Of a stretch of DNA of 64,000 nucleotides, positions 1 through 9,574 are shown piece by piece (within the stretch, counting starts at the first letter, position 1; every line of letters starts with the position of its first letter). The translations under genes were made by a program, and so were the position numbers. A model generated the notes under the pieces. That model did no database searches. It was given only the letters and a program-made list of their open reading frames with translations, and had not been told where the DNA came from. The DNA is from Clostridiales bacterium (GTDB taxonomy: Bacteria > Bacillota > Clostridia > Christensenellales > Aristaeellaceae). Location of the stretch: positions 124,001-188,000 of the forward strand of contig SVGS01000001.1 in the NCBI GenBank assembly GCA_015056205.1. Reading direction: 5' to 3'.

Positions 1-112
1 GTATGCCTGCTGGAATATGAAGGATCCGGCTGCACAGCGGCGGCTGGGGGAAAAGACGGCTGAAGTTCAGGAACGGCCGGTGCGAAAACAGCACATGAAA
101 TGTAGTCAAGGG
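1..112. other. Unassigned upstream end of window
   Basis: No complete gene is visible before the first promoter. A reading frame entering in frame 1 stops at 61-63, and frame 2 stays open to 185-187, past the promoter. Either could be the tail of a gene that begins outside the window. Both are too short to identify. Confidence 0.3.
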
Positions 113-141
113 TTGAAAAAGGGTCTGAAAAACCATATAAT
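113..141 (+). promoter_or_regulatory. Promoter of the phospho-sugar mutase gene
   Basis: TTGAAA at 113-118 and TATAAT at 136-141 are separated by 17 bases, which fits a vegetative sigma-A promoter. The start codon lies about 45 bases downstream of the expected transcription start. Confidence 0.75.
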
Positions 142-192
142 ATTGCTATCAGGTTCTTATTTGAGATCGAACAGGAAAGGCGGCTGAGGAAC

Positions 193-1911
193 ATGACAAT
201 TCAGGAAAACTACCAGAAATGGCTGAAAGATTTTGAGAACGATTCCGACACAGTAAAAGAGCTCGAAGCAATTCGGAATGATCAGAAGGAGATTGAGGAT
301 CGGTTTTATACGGAACTCAGCTTTGGTACCGCGGGAATGCGCGGCGTGCTGGGAGCCGGTATGAACCGGATGAACAAGTATAACGTCCGCCGGGCCACAA
401 AAGGGCTGGCCGGATATCTGAAAAGGAATCCGGAAGAGGCAAAACGCGGCGTGGTGATTGCTTACGACAGCCGTCGCTTCAGCGCTGAATTTGCCAGAGA
501 TACGGCGCTTGTGCTGTGCGCGGAAGGTGTTCCGGCGTATCTGTTCGATGCGCTGCGCCCCGTACCCGTGCTCAGCTACGCGGTTCGTCATCTGCATGCA
601 ATTGCCGGCGTGGTCATTACAGCCAGTCACAATCCTCCTCAGTATAACGGATATAAAGTATACGGAGAAGACGGTGCTCAGGTCGGCCCCGAAGCGGCTG
701 CCGGAATTACCGAAGTGATCCGGTCCACCCGTTATACGGACTGCGTACTGATGGATGAGAAGGAAGCCCTGAGCCAGGGGCTGCTGAAGATCATCGGAAA
801 CAAGGAAGTCGATGATGACTATATTGAACAGATCAAGACGCTGATCATCAATCCCGAGCTTCTGAAGAAAGAAGGCTCGAAGCTGAATATCGTTTATACG
901 CCTCTGCACGGAAGCGGAAATGTTCCGGTACGCAGACTGCTGAAAGAAATCGGCCTGACCAACGTTGCGGTTGTGAAGGAACAGGAAATGCCGGATCCGA
1001 ATTTCAGCACCATCAAAGTGCCTAATCCGGAAGATCCCGGCGCTTATACATTGGCGTTTCAGCTGGCGGAAAAAGTCGGAGCCAGCGTGATTTTTGCAAC
1101 CGATCCGGACTGCGATCGTCTGGGCGTCGCGGTGAAGGACAGCGCCGGAGAATGGCACCTGCTCACGGGCAATCAGATCGGATGCGTGATTCTGCATTAT
1201 ATTCTGTCCAGCAAGCAGAAAGCGGGAAATCTGCCGGCGGACGGCGCGGTGGTCAAGAGCATCGTCAGCACCAGCCTGGCGAACAGAATCTGCGAGCGCT
1301 ACGGCATCGCGATTTTCGAAACACTGACCGGGTTCAAGTTTATCGGAGAGAAGATTCAGCAGTTTATGGATCGGGGAGACCATACTTTCCTGTTCGGCTT
1401 TGAAGAAAGCTATGGTTTCCTGAGCAGCACCTTTGTCCGGGACAAGGACGGCGTAAACGCCAGCCTGCTGATCAGCGAAGTAGCCTGTGCCTGTATGGCA
1501 GAAGGAATTACCCTGTATGACCGCGTGCAGGAAATATTTAAGGAGTACGGATACTACGTGGAGAAGGTAGCCTCCGCTACACTGCCCGGAAAAGACGGAC
1601 TGGCCAGAATGAAGGAGATCATGACCTCTCTGCGGAACAATCCGCCGAAGGAACTGGCCGGAATGAAAGTAACCGCAGTTCGGGATTATCTGAAGGGCGT
1701 ACGGGTTGAAAACGGGAAAGAAACGCCGACCGGCCTTCCCGCATCCGACGTGCTGTATTTTGAACTGGAAAAAGGCTGCTGGGTTTGTATCAGGCCTTCC
1801 GGAACCGAACCGAAGATCAAGCTTTACTGCAATGCCAACGCCAAAGAACGCGAAGAAGCCCAGAAGATCAGTGAAAAACTGGCGGAGGCTTCTCAGGCAC
1901 TGATGGCATAA
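193..1911 (+). CDS. pgcA: Phospho-sugar mutase (alpha-phosphoglucomutase type)
   Basis: This is a 572-residue alpha-D-phosphohexomutase, the usual length for the Gram-positive PgcA group. It should interconvert glucose-6-phosphate and glucose-1-phosphate in the cytoplasm, though phosphomannose activity is also possible. The active-site motif TASHNP carries the phosphorylated serine at residue 145. The metal loop DPDCDR has Asp 304, 306 and 308. The sugar-binding loop GFEESYG lies near residue 400 and the phosphate-binding RPSGTEPK near 533. GAGG sits just upstream of the ATG. Glucose-1-phosphate is the substrate of the GlgC encoded near 54 kb, so the enzyme probably feeds glycogen and surface polysaccharide synthesis. 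Sugar specificity is inferred, not seen. Confidence 0.93.
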   Translation: MTIQENYQKWLKDFENDSDTVKELEAIRNDQKEIEDRFYTELSFGTAGMRGVLGAGMNRMNKYNVRRATKGLAGYLKRNPEEAKRGVVIAYDSRRFSAEFARDTALVLCAEGVPAYLFDALRPVPVLSYAVRHLHAIAGVVITASHNPPQYNGYKVYGEDGAQVGPEAAAGITEVIRSTRYTDCVLMDEKEALSQGLLKIIGNKEVDDDYIEQIKTLIINPELLKKEGSKLNIVYTPLHGSGNVPVRRLLKEIGLTNVAVVKEQEMPDPNFSTIKVPNPEDPGAYTLAFQLAEKVGASVIFATDPDCDRLGVAVKDSAGEWHLLTGNQIGCVILHYILSSKQKAGNLPADGAVVKSIVSTSLANRICERYGIAIFETLTGFKFIGEKIQQFMDRGDHTFLFGFEESYGFLSSTFVRDKDGVNASLLISEVACACMAEGITLYDRVQEIFKEYGYYVEKVASATLPGKDGLARMKEIMTSLRNNPPKELAGMKVTAVRDYLKGVRVENGKETPTGLPASDVLYFELEKGCWVCIRPSGTEPKIKLYCNANAKEREEAQKISEKLAEASQALMA

Positions 1912-1948
1912 TTGCTGATCCAATCATTTTGAGCGGAGGATATCTTTC

Positions 1949-3013
1949 ATGTTCGGCAGATTCATGAATCAATACTATTATGGGAAAAGCGGAAAAGGGG
2001 ATTTCCGTAAGGAGGATATGCCCGAAACCAGAATGCAGCTTTTCCGCGATACACTCAGAACCAGACTGAGCGGACTGTGCAGGCTGAGTCTGCTGTATTC
2101 GCTTGTGTTTCTGCCGGCCATTGTCGTGCTGCTGCTGGGGACTTATAACCTGCTGAACCGGGTAAACGTGATCTATTCCGCTCAGCAGGGAACCCTGCAG
2201 GAATATGTGGATGCGGTTCAGAAACAAAAGAACGGGGAAAACGCGGAGCAGGTCATTGTTTCCAAAGAGGAGCAGGACGCGATCGCCCAGATCGACGTGC
2301 AATCCCTGATGGACAGCATCCTGTATTCCACACTCCTCTGGCTGATGCCGTGTATCGCGATCACAGGGCCGTTTACTGCAGGGATCAGCTATGTGACCCG
2401 GAACTGGGCACGGGATGAGCATGCCTTTATCTGGACCGATTTTAAGGACGCGGTGAAGGAGAACTGGCGCCAAAGCCTGGTTGTCTCCATCATTACCGGC
2501 ATCCTTCCGCTGGCAGCCTATGTGGGATGGAAGTTTTACGGTGATATGGCTTCCGGACAGATGCTGATGATGATTCCTCAGGTTCTGGTGATTCTGGTCG
2601 CTGTACTGTGGGCCTTAAGCGTGACTTATATGCATCCGCTGATTGTCAGCTATGAACTGAAGCTGAAGGATATTCTCCGCAACGCTTTTCTTCTGGGGAT
2701 CGCAAGACTTCCCATGAGCGTTGGAATTCGTCTTTTACATTGTGTCCCGGCTGCCATTCTTTTTGCGGTCGTCTGGTTCTTTGGACTGGATCCCCTGCTT
2801 GGCTCGCTGATTCTGGCGGCTTACTATATGATCATCGGATTCGGATTAAGCCGGTTTATTACCGCAAGCTATACGAACGCTGTATTTGACCGGTTTATCA
2901 ACAGCCGGATTGAAGGGGCCAAGGTCAACCAGGGCCTGAAGGATCCCGAGACTGACGATGAATCGGATGATGATGATGATGACAGCGGGGAACCGCAGAG
3001 AGTGACGGAATAA
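1949..3013 (+). CDS. DUF624 (YesL-like) integral membrane protein
   Basis: The 354-residue protein has about six membrane segments, near residues 46-67, 125-147, 176-194, 206-229, 264-279 and 283-302. The region around 140-175 (GPFTAGISYVTRNWARDE then DFKDAVKENWRQ) is characteristic of the DUF624/YesL family, whose function is unknown, though members often sit beside carbohydrate genes. A hydrophilic loop at about 75-120 and a very acidic tail with six aspartates near residue 340 are unusual additions. GGAGG precedes the ATG. The stop codon overlaps the next start by one base (TAATG), so translation is probably coupled. Confidence 0.8.
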   Translation: MFGRFMNQYYYGKSGKGDFRKEDMPETRMQLFRDTLRTRLSGLCRLSLLYSLVFLPAIVVLLLGTYNLLNRVNVIYSAQQGTLQEYVDAVQKQKNGENAEQVIVSKEEQDAIAQIDVQSLMDSILYSTLLWLMPCIAITGPFTAGISYVTRNWARDEHAFIWTDFKDAVKENWRQSLVVSIITGILPLAAYVGWKFYGDMASGQMLMMIPQVLVILVAVLWALSVTYMHPLIVSYELKLKDILRNAFLLGIARLPMSVGIRLLHCVPAAILFAVVWFFGLDPLLGSLILAAYYMIIGFGLSRFITASYTNAVFDRFINSRIEGAKVNQGLKDPETDDESDDDDDDSGEPQRVTE

Positions 3014-3765
3014 TGTATCAGGAATTCGCGGAAATCTATGATGAACTGATGAACGATGTAAACTATGAAAGCTGGGCGGATTATTATACCCGCCTGCTTT
3101 CCGTTTATGGGATTCATAACGGGCACCTGTGCGAATGTGCCTGCGGAACCGGAAATCTGACGCTGGCAATGGAACGCCGAGGGTTCAGCATGACCGGCGC
3201 GGATATCAGCCGGGAAATGCTCTGGCAGGCCGCGCAAAAAAGCAGAAAACGGGGATTAACCATTCCCTTCGTACAGCAGGATATGCGTTCCCTGAATCTG
3301 CACCGGCCGGTGGATGCGGTACTGGCTACCTGCGACGGTGTGAATTATCTGCTGACGGATGAGGATCTGACCAGCTTTTTCCGCGCGGCTTACCGTTCAA
3401 TCCGGCCCGGCGGCGCGTTGATTTTCGATATCAGTACCCCGCATAAATTACGGGATATTCTGTGCGCAGGATTAATGTGCGACGACCGGGAGTCCATCAC
3501 CTATTTATGGGGAAATACCTGGCATGCCTCCCGAAGAACAGTGGATCTGGATCTTTGCTTTTTTCTGAAGGAGCCGGACGGAAGATACCGGCGCATGGAA
3601 GAGCATCAGACGCAGCGAGCCTGGAGTCAGCAGGAACTGAAAGACGGGTTATGGAAAGCCGGATTCCGGACGGTCAGTCTGTACAGCAACATGACGCTTC
3701 GGCCGGCCACCGAAGAAGATCAGCGATGGCATATTGCAGCAACCCGCCCGGAGCCCGAAGAATAA
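3013..3765 (+). CDS. Class I SAM-dependent methyltransferase
   Basis: This 250-residue protein has a Rossmann-type methyltransferase fold. The SAM-binding glycine loop ECACGTGN is at residues 41-48, with the acidic residue Asp 64 in GADIS. The downstream QQDMRSL and DGVNYLL segments match methyltransferase motifs. It resembles the small methyltransferases found next to DUF624 or Hsp33 genes in Clostridia; the substrate cannot be told. Its ATG overlaps the preceding stop by one base and hslO follows after 32 bases, so the three are probably one transcript. Confidence 0.85.
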   Translation: MYQEFAEIYDELMNDVNYESWADYYTRLLSVYGIHNGHLCECACGTGNLTLAMERRGFSMTGADISREMLWQAAQKSRKRGLTIPFVQQDMRSLNLHRPVDAVLATCDGVNYLLTDEDLTSFFRAAYRSIRPGGALIFDISTPHKLRDILCAGLMCDDRESITYLWGNTWHASRRTVDLDLCFFLKEPDGRYRRMEEHQTQRAWSQQELKDGLWKAGFRTVSLYSNMTLRPATEEDQRWHIAATRPEPEE

Positions 3766-3797
3766 AATAAAGGTTCAGATAAGGAGAAGAAAAAACG

Positions 3798-4682
3798 ATG
3801 GAATATAAGGATGAAATGCTGGAAGTGGATCTGGGAAACGGACAGGCCCGGGTTATGCTCTGCGAAACAACCCAGACCGTGCAGAAATGCGCGGATATCC
3901 ACAGCTGCAGTCCCGTATGTACGGCAGCTTTGGGCCGCCTGATGACCGGTACTCTGATGCTGGGCATGATGCTGAAAGGGGAGGAAGAATCTGTTACCGT
4001 CAGCATTCGCGGAGGGGGACCGATCGGGACGTTAATCGCGGTTTCGGAACCGGGAAGAGTACGGGCATGCGCAGATCATCCACAGGTGGATTTGCCGCTC
4101 CGCCCGGATGGCAAACTGGATGTCGGAGGAGCGGTCGGGCATGACGGAATGCTGACTGTGGTCAGAGCGCTGGGACACGGCAAACAATATGTCGGGCAGA
4201 GCGCTCTGGTGAACGGCGAGATCGCAATGGATTTTGCGCAATATTTTACCATGTCCGAGCAGCAAAACAGCCTCGTATCCTTAGGCGTACTGGTCAGCGG
4301 TGATGCGGTTATGAAAGCCGGCGGACTGTTGATTCAACCCCTCCCGGGATGTGAAGACGGAATGATCGACCAGCTCGAGCTGCGCAGTCCCATGTTTGCG
4401 GATATCAGCCGGGAAATGACCTTTGCGGAACCGGAAATTCTGATTCAGGACTGGTTCCGCGGTCTGTCTCCGCAGATTCTGAAAAAAACACCGCTGCGTT
4501 ATGAATGCACCTGTTCCCGGGAAAGAATGGCCGGAGCACTCATTTCCCTCGGAGCATCAGATTTGCAGAGCCTGATTGATGAAGGCCGGGGGGCGGAGCT
4601 GACCTGCCATTTCTGCCATCAGAAGCATTTCTTTTCAACCGGGGAGCTGCGCAGCATGCTGATTTCCGGAAGAAAATCCTGA
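3798..4682 (+). CDS. hslO: Hsp33 redox-regulated chaperone
   Basis: The 294-residue product matches Hsp33, a cytoplasmic holdase activated by oxidation. The C-terminal zinc switch is complete: CTC at residues 237-239 and CHFC at 270-273 give the four zinc-ligand cysteines, with the usual spacer of about 30 residues. The N-terminal half shows the family's glycine-rich SIRGGGPIGTL segment near residue 70. In the family, oxidation releases zinc and exposes a substrate-binding surface. AAGGAGAAG lies upstream of the ATG. The gene follows the methyltransferase and precedes the HEAT-like gene by 16 bases. Confidence 0.95.
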   Translation: MEYKDEMLEVDLGNGQARVMLCETTQTVQKCADIHSCSPVCTAALGRLMTGTLMLGMMLKGEEESVTVSIRGGGPIGTLIAVSEPGRVRACADHPQVDLPLRPDGKLDVGGAVGHDGMLTVVRALGHGKQYVGQSALVNGEIAMDFAQYFTMSEQQNSLVSLGVLVSGDAVMKAGGLLIQPLPGCEDGMIDQLELRSPMFADISREMTFAEPEILIQDWFRGLSPQILKKTPLRYECTCSRERMAGALISLGASDLQSLIDEGRGAELTCHFCHQKHFFSTGELRSMLISGRKS

Positions 4683-4698
4683 ATACGGAGGAAGAGTT

Positions 4699-5532
4699 AT
4701 GAACGATTATCCGATCATCAATTTTGATCAGCAATTTGCTTCCTATACCAGTCAGTGGTTAAAAGATCATCAGGGAGAGTATAAAAACTATGATGAGATG
4801 GAATCCGATATTCCGAGGATTTATCTGTCATTTCTGAATACGAGAGCGGACTGGCTGTCCGGAATCACACCCGGAGCCTACTTTACTCAGTACGAAGACC
4901 CCAAGGTGCTGGTTGACTGGCTGATTTCCTATTGCAGGGCGGAAATCCCTGTTCCCGATCTGCTGACGGAACAGATTGAGAATGTCGGAAAGCCCTGTGA
5001 AAAACGGCTGCTGGAGCTGCTGAAGGATGAAGAGAATCCGGAAGAGGCGCGTATGCTGGCTGTGAGTATTCTGCGGGATCTGGGCAGTGAGCTTCCCAAG
5101 ATGTTATATATTACCTGGCAGATGAACAGAAATGAAAAGGATGAACTGAAGGATCATGCGCTGGAAAGCCTGACAGAAATGGGCAAGAAGGTGGTTCAGC
5201 CGATTCTGCAGAACATTCAGAGTGCGAATCAATATGGGCAGGAAGCTCTGATGGAAGTTTTGAGCCATTTTCCGGGGGATGAACGGATCCTCCATTATGC
5301 CATGAAGCTATTTCAGGATGTACCGGATAACCGTGCGCTCATGGCCGGCTATTTGGCCCGGCTGGGAGATGAACGAGCGCTTCCGCTGCTGACAGATGCC
5401 GCTCAGGAACCGGGCCTTCGATATCTGACCTACATTGAAATCCGGAATGCCATTGAAATGCTGGGAGGAGAATGTCCGGAACGGGTTTTCGATGAAGATC
5501 CGGAATATGACGCGTTGAGGGATCTGGAATAA
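4699..5532 (+). CDS. HEAT-like repeat protein, function unknown
   Basis: The 277-residue acidic protein has no membrane segment or signal peptide. From about residue 85 onward it is made of repeated helical pairs with spaced leucine, alanine and glycine positions (for example PEEARMLAVSILRDLGSELP), typical of HEAT or Armadillo-type solenoids used to bind proteins. No catalytic motif is visible. The first 80 residues are not repeat-like and contain several tryptophan and tyrosine residues. GGAGG precedes the ATG. It sits between hslO and a zinc-ribbon surface protein on the same strand. A scaffold role is only a guess. Confidence 0.65.
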   Translation: MNDYPIINFDQQFASYTSQWLKDHQGEYKNYDEMESDIPRIYLSFLNTRADWLSGITPGAYFTQYEDPKVLVDWLISYCRAEIPVPDLLTEQIENVGKPCEKRLLELLKDEENPEEARMLAVSILRDLGSELPKMLYITWQMNRNEKDELKDHALESLTEMGKKVVQPILQNIQSANQYGQEALMEVLSHFPGDERILHYAMKLFQDVPDNRALMAGYLARLGDERALPLLTDAAQEPGLRYLTYIEIRNAIEMLGGECPERVFDEDPEYDALRDLE

Positions 5533-5564
5533 TGCCGGATGAGAAACGGGAGTGATCTTCAGAA

Positions 5565-7487
5565 ATGCTATGCCCGAAATGTGGTTATTATGCAGAAGAT
5601 GAAATGATCGTCTGTCCTGAGTGCGGAGAAATATTAAAAAAGGAAACAATTGACAGGGGTGTGGGAGCACAGGCGATTCGTCAGGGAAAGCGAGCCAGGG
5701 AAAATGTGATGCGGGGCGCTGCTGCCAAACCTGCTGAAAAAACCGGAAGAAGCGGCGCAAGCCGTTCCTCAGAAAACAACCAGAGTCAAAAAAATGTCCG
5801 GGATGATAATCCGGAAGAGATGAAATCCTATGGGCAGCAGGAGACGCCAAGCATCACCTCTGACGCGGAGGGAATTGAACGAAAAAGAAGAAATCTGTAT
5901 GACGATGAAGCTCTTGCTTTGGAGCGGTTCCAGATGGATGCCGCCCGGTATGAGCAGAGCCGAAGCAGACGGTCGGGTATGGTGAACTGGATCAAAGTTG
6001 CCCTCATTTCGCTGTTTGTGATTCTTGTTTTAGCTGTCGGAGGATGGTTCTTTCTGAATCGCACGGAAGCGGGGCAGAAAATCATGGCCCGGCTGGGAAA
6101 AGAAGCCAATTCGACCGCTCTCTGGGCTGTCGGAGAAGATCTCATGAACGACGGAGATATTGAAGGGGCCATTGAAATCTTTCAAAAAGCCAGAGCACAG
6201 GATGCTGCGGAAGGTACAGTTGACGTGGATGGACTGCTGATGCTGGGAAACGCCCTGGAAGCGGACGGAAGAACGGATGAGGCCGCTGCGCTTTATGAAC
6301 AGATCTACACGGAAACACCTTCCAGAACGGAAGCCTACATCAATCATATACGCATTCTGATGACCGGCCAGCATGAGGGCGACCTGGCAAAAGCCGGAGA
6401 ACTGATGAAGCTTGCCTACGACAAAACCGGAGATTCCAGTTTTGCCACCCAGCGAAGCGATTTGCTGCCTGCTCCGCCTGAAGTAGATCTGACAGCCGGT
6501 TATTATGAGGCAAAGAAATATATTGCCATTACTTCCTATCAGGGTTACGATGTGTATTATACATTTGATGATAAAGCTGAATTGCCGGCAGGGGGTATTT
6601 TATTCAGGGAAAGGGTTTTTCTGGATGAGGGGACTCATAATCTGAGAGCTGTAGCCGTGAACGGTGAGCTTGTCAGCGATGAACTGAGAGGAAGCTATAA
6701 AATCATTATGCCTTCACCGATGACACCCCGATGCACGCTGGCTCCCAATACCTATAAACATCGCCAGTCTGTCAAGCTGAAGCCCGGCAAAGATAACGAA
6801 AATGATGACGATATTGTGATCTACTATACTGTGGACGGTTCCAATCCGGATGCGGACTGCCCGGTCTATAACGGGGAGGCCATCTGGCTTCCCAACGGAA
6901 GAGCCACGCTGAAAGCTGTTGCAGTCAATAAATATCATAAGGTTTCCAATATGCTGGAGGTCAACTACAAAATTGAGGCCAAACCCTATCCGCTCACGTC
7001 GTGGGATGCAACTACGGATCTGATCGGCAGCATAAGAATGAATCAGACTTCTCAGGCAGATTTTGAAAACACCTACGGAAGCGGAACCCTCAGCTGGGAA
7101 GGACCACGGGATGGATTCAACGGCAATCTCAGAACCTACAGCTATGATTGGGGAAATGTAACGTATTATCTGAACCGGACGATCTGGACAATGGCAGAGA
7201 TTCGGATTGTTAAAGGAGCAGCTTTGAAAGGTCCGCGCGGAACTGGTATCGGCGATACGGAGGATTATGTTATCAGCAGGTACCGGGATCTTGGACAAGT
7301 CGCCTCCGCCAGCGGTAATCGCGGGCTTTATGCGACAGACACAACCAGTGGAAAGATCTGGGTTCAGGAAAACGGAGGCTCCATCATCCGATATCGTCAT
7401 TACACAGACGGGCATTGGCTGCAGCTGGACTATCAGACCGGAAGCAATCGTTCCGTACAGGAAATCCATCTGGAATATATTCCCTGA
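5565..7487 (+). CDS. Zinc-ribbon, single-pass membrane protein with TPR and chitobiase-like C-terminal domains
   Basis: This 640-residue protein starts with a zinc ribbon (Cys 3, 6, 17, 20), followed by a charged, probably disordered cytoplasmic linker to about residue 138. One membrane helix spans about 143-164. Outside the membrane, residues 184-267 look like TPR repeats. Two copies of a chitobiase/beta-hexosaminidase C-terminal-like fold follow at about 315-380 and 386-470, each with the YYT-D pattern (VYYTFDD, IYYTVDGSNP). The last 170 residues are unassigned. No catalytic site is apparent, so the extracellular part may bind sugar polymers or wall. The zinc ribbon has the same spacing as that of the protein at 11519-13312. 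GGAGTG precedes the ATG. Confidence 0.75.
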   Translation: MLCPKCGYYAEDEMIVCPECGEILKKETIDRGVGAQAIRQGKRARENVMRGAAAKPAEKTGRSGASRSSENNQSQKNVRDDNPEEMKSYGQQETPSITSDAEGIERKRRNLYDDEALALERFQMDAARYEQSRSRRSGMVNWIKVALISLFVILVLAVGGWFFLNRTEAGQKIMARLGKEANSTALWAVGEDLMNDGDIEGAIEIFQKARAQDAAEGTVDVDGLLMLGNALEADGRTDEAAALYEQIYTETPSRTEAYINHIRILMTGQHEGDLAKAGELMKLAYDKTGDSSFATQRSDLLPAPPEVDLTAGYYEAKKYIAITSYQGYDVYYTFDDKAELPAGGILFRERVFLDEGTHNLRAVAVNGELVSDELRGSYKIIMPSPMTPRCTLAPNTYKHRQSVKLKPGKDNENDDDIVIYYTVDGSNPDADCPVYNGEAIWLPNGRATLKAVAVNKYHKVSNMLEVNYKIEAKPYPLTSWDATTDLIGSIRMNQTSQADFENTYGSGTLSWEGPRDGFNGNLRTYSYDWGNVTYYLNRTIWTMAEIRIVKGAALKGPRGTGIGDTEDYVISRYRDLGQVASASGNRGLYATDTTSGKIWVQENGGSIIRYRHYTDGHWLQLDYQTGSNRSVQEIHLEYIP

Positions 7488-7518
7488 CGAAGGAAAGAGA
7501 ATGAACGGGTTTCCATTG

Positions 7519-8412
7519 TCAGAAGGGAGCGGAAACCGAAAAGATCCTGTGATCCAGAGCCGGCAATCTGCCTCCTGTGCTGAGTTCAAGCGAGACGGCG
7601 CACAGTTTCAGATTTCTGGCTTTATTCTGCCTGTTCCAGGCTCTGTCACCGTACAGGTCATCACCGAGAACAGGATGACCCAGCGCGGCCATATGTGCTC
7701 TGATCTGGTGAGTGCGGCCGGTAATCAGGTCAACCCGAAGCCTGGAAACGGGGCCCTGAACAAGGGTATCATATCCGGTAATGATGGGCTTTGAGCCCGC
7801 GGTTTTTCTGTCAAGAATCTGTACTTTTCCATGAACCGCGTCCTTCAGCAGATAAGCCCGGCAGACTGCGGAAGACGGTTTCGGAATTCCGCGCACAAGG
7901 CATTCATAATTTTTTTTCAGACGGTGTTCATGAAAAACTTCCGTCAGGATTCGAAGGGATGCGTCATTTTTGGCGAAAAGACATAAGCCGGACGTCCTCG
8001 CATCCAGACGGTGGCAGGGCTGCGGGATAAATCCGGATTGGCCGGCTTCATTCTCAAGAACATGCCGGATGCAGAGAGACTGCAAAGTCAGGAACGTATG
8101 ATCCGATCCGTCCGGATTATCAGCGTCAGAAACCGGAAGGCCGGGACGTTTATTTACCAGCAGAACGTCCGAATCCTCATAAACAACCGTCAGCGCTTCT
8201 GCGGATGCGGAATCCGGAATAAAAATCTCGACGGACTGTCCGGGGGACACCCGGACATCTCCGGAAACGCGCTGATGATCCAGCTTAACATCCCGCCGTT
8301 TAAACGCGCTTTGAAGCTCACTTTCCTTCAGATTAGGCAAGAGACGATGAAGCAGCTGCATGATTCTGACATTTGCAGCATCTGACGGGACGATAAAGGT
8401 TTCTTTACGCAT
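7519..8412 (-). CDS. RluA-family pseudouridine synthase
   Basis: The 297-residue protein is an RNA uridine isomerase of the RluA/RluD type. An S4-like RNA-binding segment covers about residues 1-75. The catalytic motif HRLDARTSG contains the nucleophilic Asp 137. The later RTHQIRAHMAALGHPVLGD segment is the conserved family motif. The target position (23S rRNA or tRNA) cannot be set from sequence. The ATG is two bases after the stop codon of the upstream unknown gene, which suggests coupled translation. It converges on the gene ending at 7487, with 31 bases between them and no clear terminator. Confidence 0.9.
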   Translation of the reverse strand: MRKETFIVPSDAANVRIMQLLHRLLPNLKESELQSAFKRRDVKLDHQRVSGDVRVSPGQSVEIFIPDSASAEALTVVYEDSDVLLVNKRPGLPVSDADNPDGSDHTFLTLQSLCIRHVLENEAGQSGFIPQPCHRLDARTSGLCLFAKNDASLRILTEVFHEHRLKKNYECLVRGIPKPSSAVCRAYLLKDAVHGKVQILDRKTAGSKPIITGYDTLVQGPVSRLRVDLITGRTHQIRAHMAALGHPVLGDDLYGDRAWNRQNKARNLKLCAVSLELSTGGRLPALDHRIFSVSAPF

Positions 8413-8414
8413 AA

Positions 8415-9485
8415 TTACTGAACAATTCCTGAGGAGAGGAAGAACCAGCGGGGAATCCGGGTTGACAGATCCCGAAGGGCCGTTCGCATTTCCTCAGTGG
8501 GCAGACAGATCAAAGCGGCAGATAATACTTCTTCCATTTCTTCCGGTGAAACGCTCTGCTTGGCCAGAATAAACAGATCTTCAATCACGTCCTCGGCTTC
8601 GTACTCCGGTCTCGTCACATCCAGCAGCAGGAACAGGAGATGCTCATACAACGGATCTTCCAGATCAGCCAGGGTATCGGATGCCGCTGTGAGCGCCTGT
8701 TCATCCAGAGAAAAGAAACCGGCGGGATCTGTGACAGAAGAGGTCATCATGGAAAGATAACGCCCGGGTTCCGCCAGCCCGGGATGAACCAGGAAGGCCT
8801 GTCCTGCCTTGTTGTATGAAAGATCATATCCTGAATGGAAAAAACGATAGATCAGATCCGGCTGGTTTTCAGCATGGGTTCCATTCAGAAGACGCTGCAG
8901 ATGCTGTTCAGGCGCCGAAACGGAAAGAACGCCCAGCAGATACAGGCTGGTATCAATCCGGTCGTGAACCTGCTGAATCATATCACGCACCTGCTTATGT
9001 GATTCCCCGGCAAGAATCAGCAGTATTGTGGTTCGCAATGCCGGAGCGATTGTCAGCTGAAGCAAATCTCCGCTGTGGCTTACGCTGCACCAGAGCCTTC
9101 GAACCAGAGAGAAAGCAGGCCGCAGGGTATCCGGATCCGTCAGAAAATGACGGCCGCCGAAAATAACCGTTCGAATGAGCAGATCATGCTCTTCCACTGA
9201 CAGAAGGGCCATTTCCGGGGCGAGAGACTTCAGAACCCGCGTTCTCAGGGATTCCAGAGTATGAAGCCTGGCGGCGGCTCCCCGATGACGATCGGACGGA
9301 TCTTCCGCATACCAGGACATGGAAAACAACGCCTCGGCATCCGCGTCTGTGCACTCCGAATCGAACAGATTTTTGGACGGTAAAGCGAGAAGCCTGTCCC
9401 GGATGGTTTTCTGCCGGGCAGCTATCATTACGCTCATGGTCTTATAGGGCCATGAAGAGTCAGCAGAGGTGTTCCGGAAGAGCAT
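8415..9485 (-). CDS. Unrecognised helical cytoplasmic protein
   Basis: I do not recognise this 356-residue protein. It has no signal peptide, no convincing membrane segment and no nucleotide-binding or metal-binding motif. It looks mostly helical and is rich in leucine, serine and acidic residues, with a proline-spaced acidic stretch near the C-terminus. AAAGGAAA stands ten bases before the ATG; internal ATGs at codons 17 and 19 are alternatives. Its stop lies two bases before the pseudouridine synthase start, so the two are almost certainly cotranscribed, downstream of ilvE and its probable terminator. Confidence 0.6.
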   Translation of the reverse strand: MLFRNTSADSSWPYKTMSVMIAARQKTIRDRLLALPSKNLFDSECTDADAEALFSMSWYAEDPSDRHRGAAARLHTLESLRTRVLKSLAPEMALLSVEEHDLLIRTVIFGGRHFLTDPDTLRPAFSLVRRLWCSVSHSGDLLQLTIAPALRTTILLILAGESHKQVRDMIQQVHDRIDTSLYLLGVLSVSAPEQHLQRLLNGTHAENQPDLIYRFFHSGYDLSYNKAGQAFLVHPGLAEPGRYLSMMTSSVTDPAGFFSLDEQALTAASDTLADLEDPLYEHLLFLLLDVTRPEYEAEDVIEDLFILAKQSVSPEEMEEVLSAALICLPTEEMRTALRDLSTRIPRWFFLSSGIVQ

Positions 9486-9534
9486 AACAGGGAAATTTCC
9501 TTTCTGTTTCGAAATCTCACAAAAACGAAAGAAT

Positions 9535-9560
9535 GAGACAGGGAAACTTTTCCCTGCCTC
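9535..9560 (-). terminator. Probable intrinsic terminator of ilvE
   Basis: CAGGGAAA at 9539-9546 pairs with TTTCCCTG at 9549-9556. The stem is extended past one mismatch by GAG/CTC. On the minus strand it is followed by a T-rich stretch at 9516-9534. It lies between the ilvE stop and the next minus-strand gene. Confidence 0.6.
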
Positions 9561-9574
9561 AATCAGACGAGATA

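Noticed and set aside
157-1923. Long open frame (588 codons) on the minus strand opposite the phospho-sugar mutase
   Set aside because: It mirrors the codon pattern of the plus-strand gene, which has complete active-site motifs. The minus frame has no family motif and runs over the promoter.
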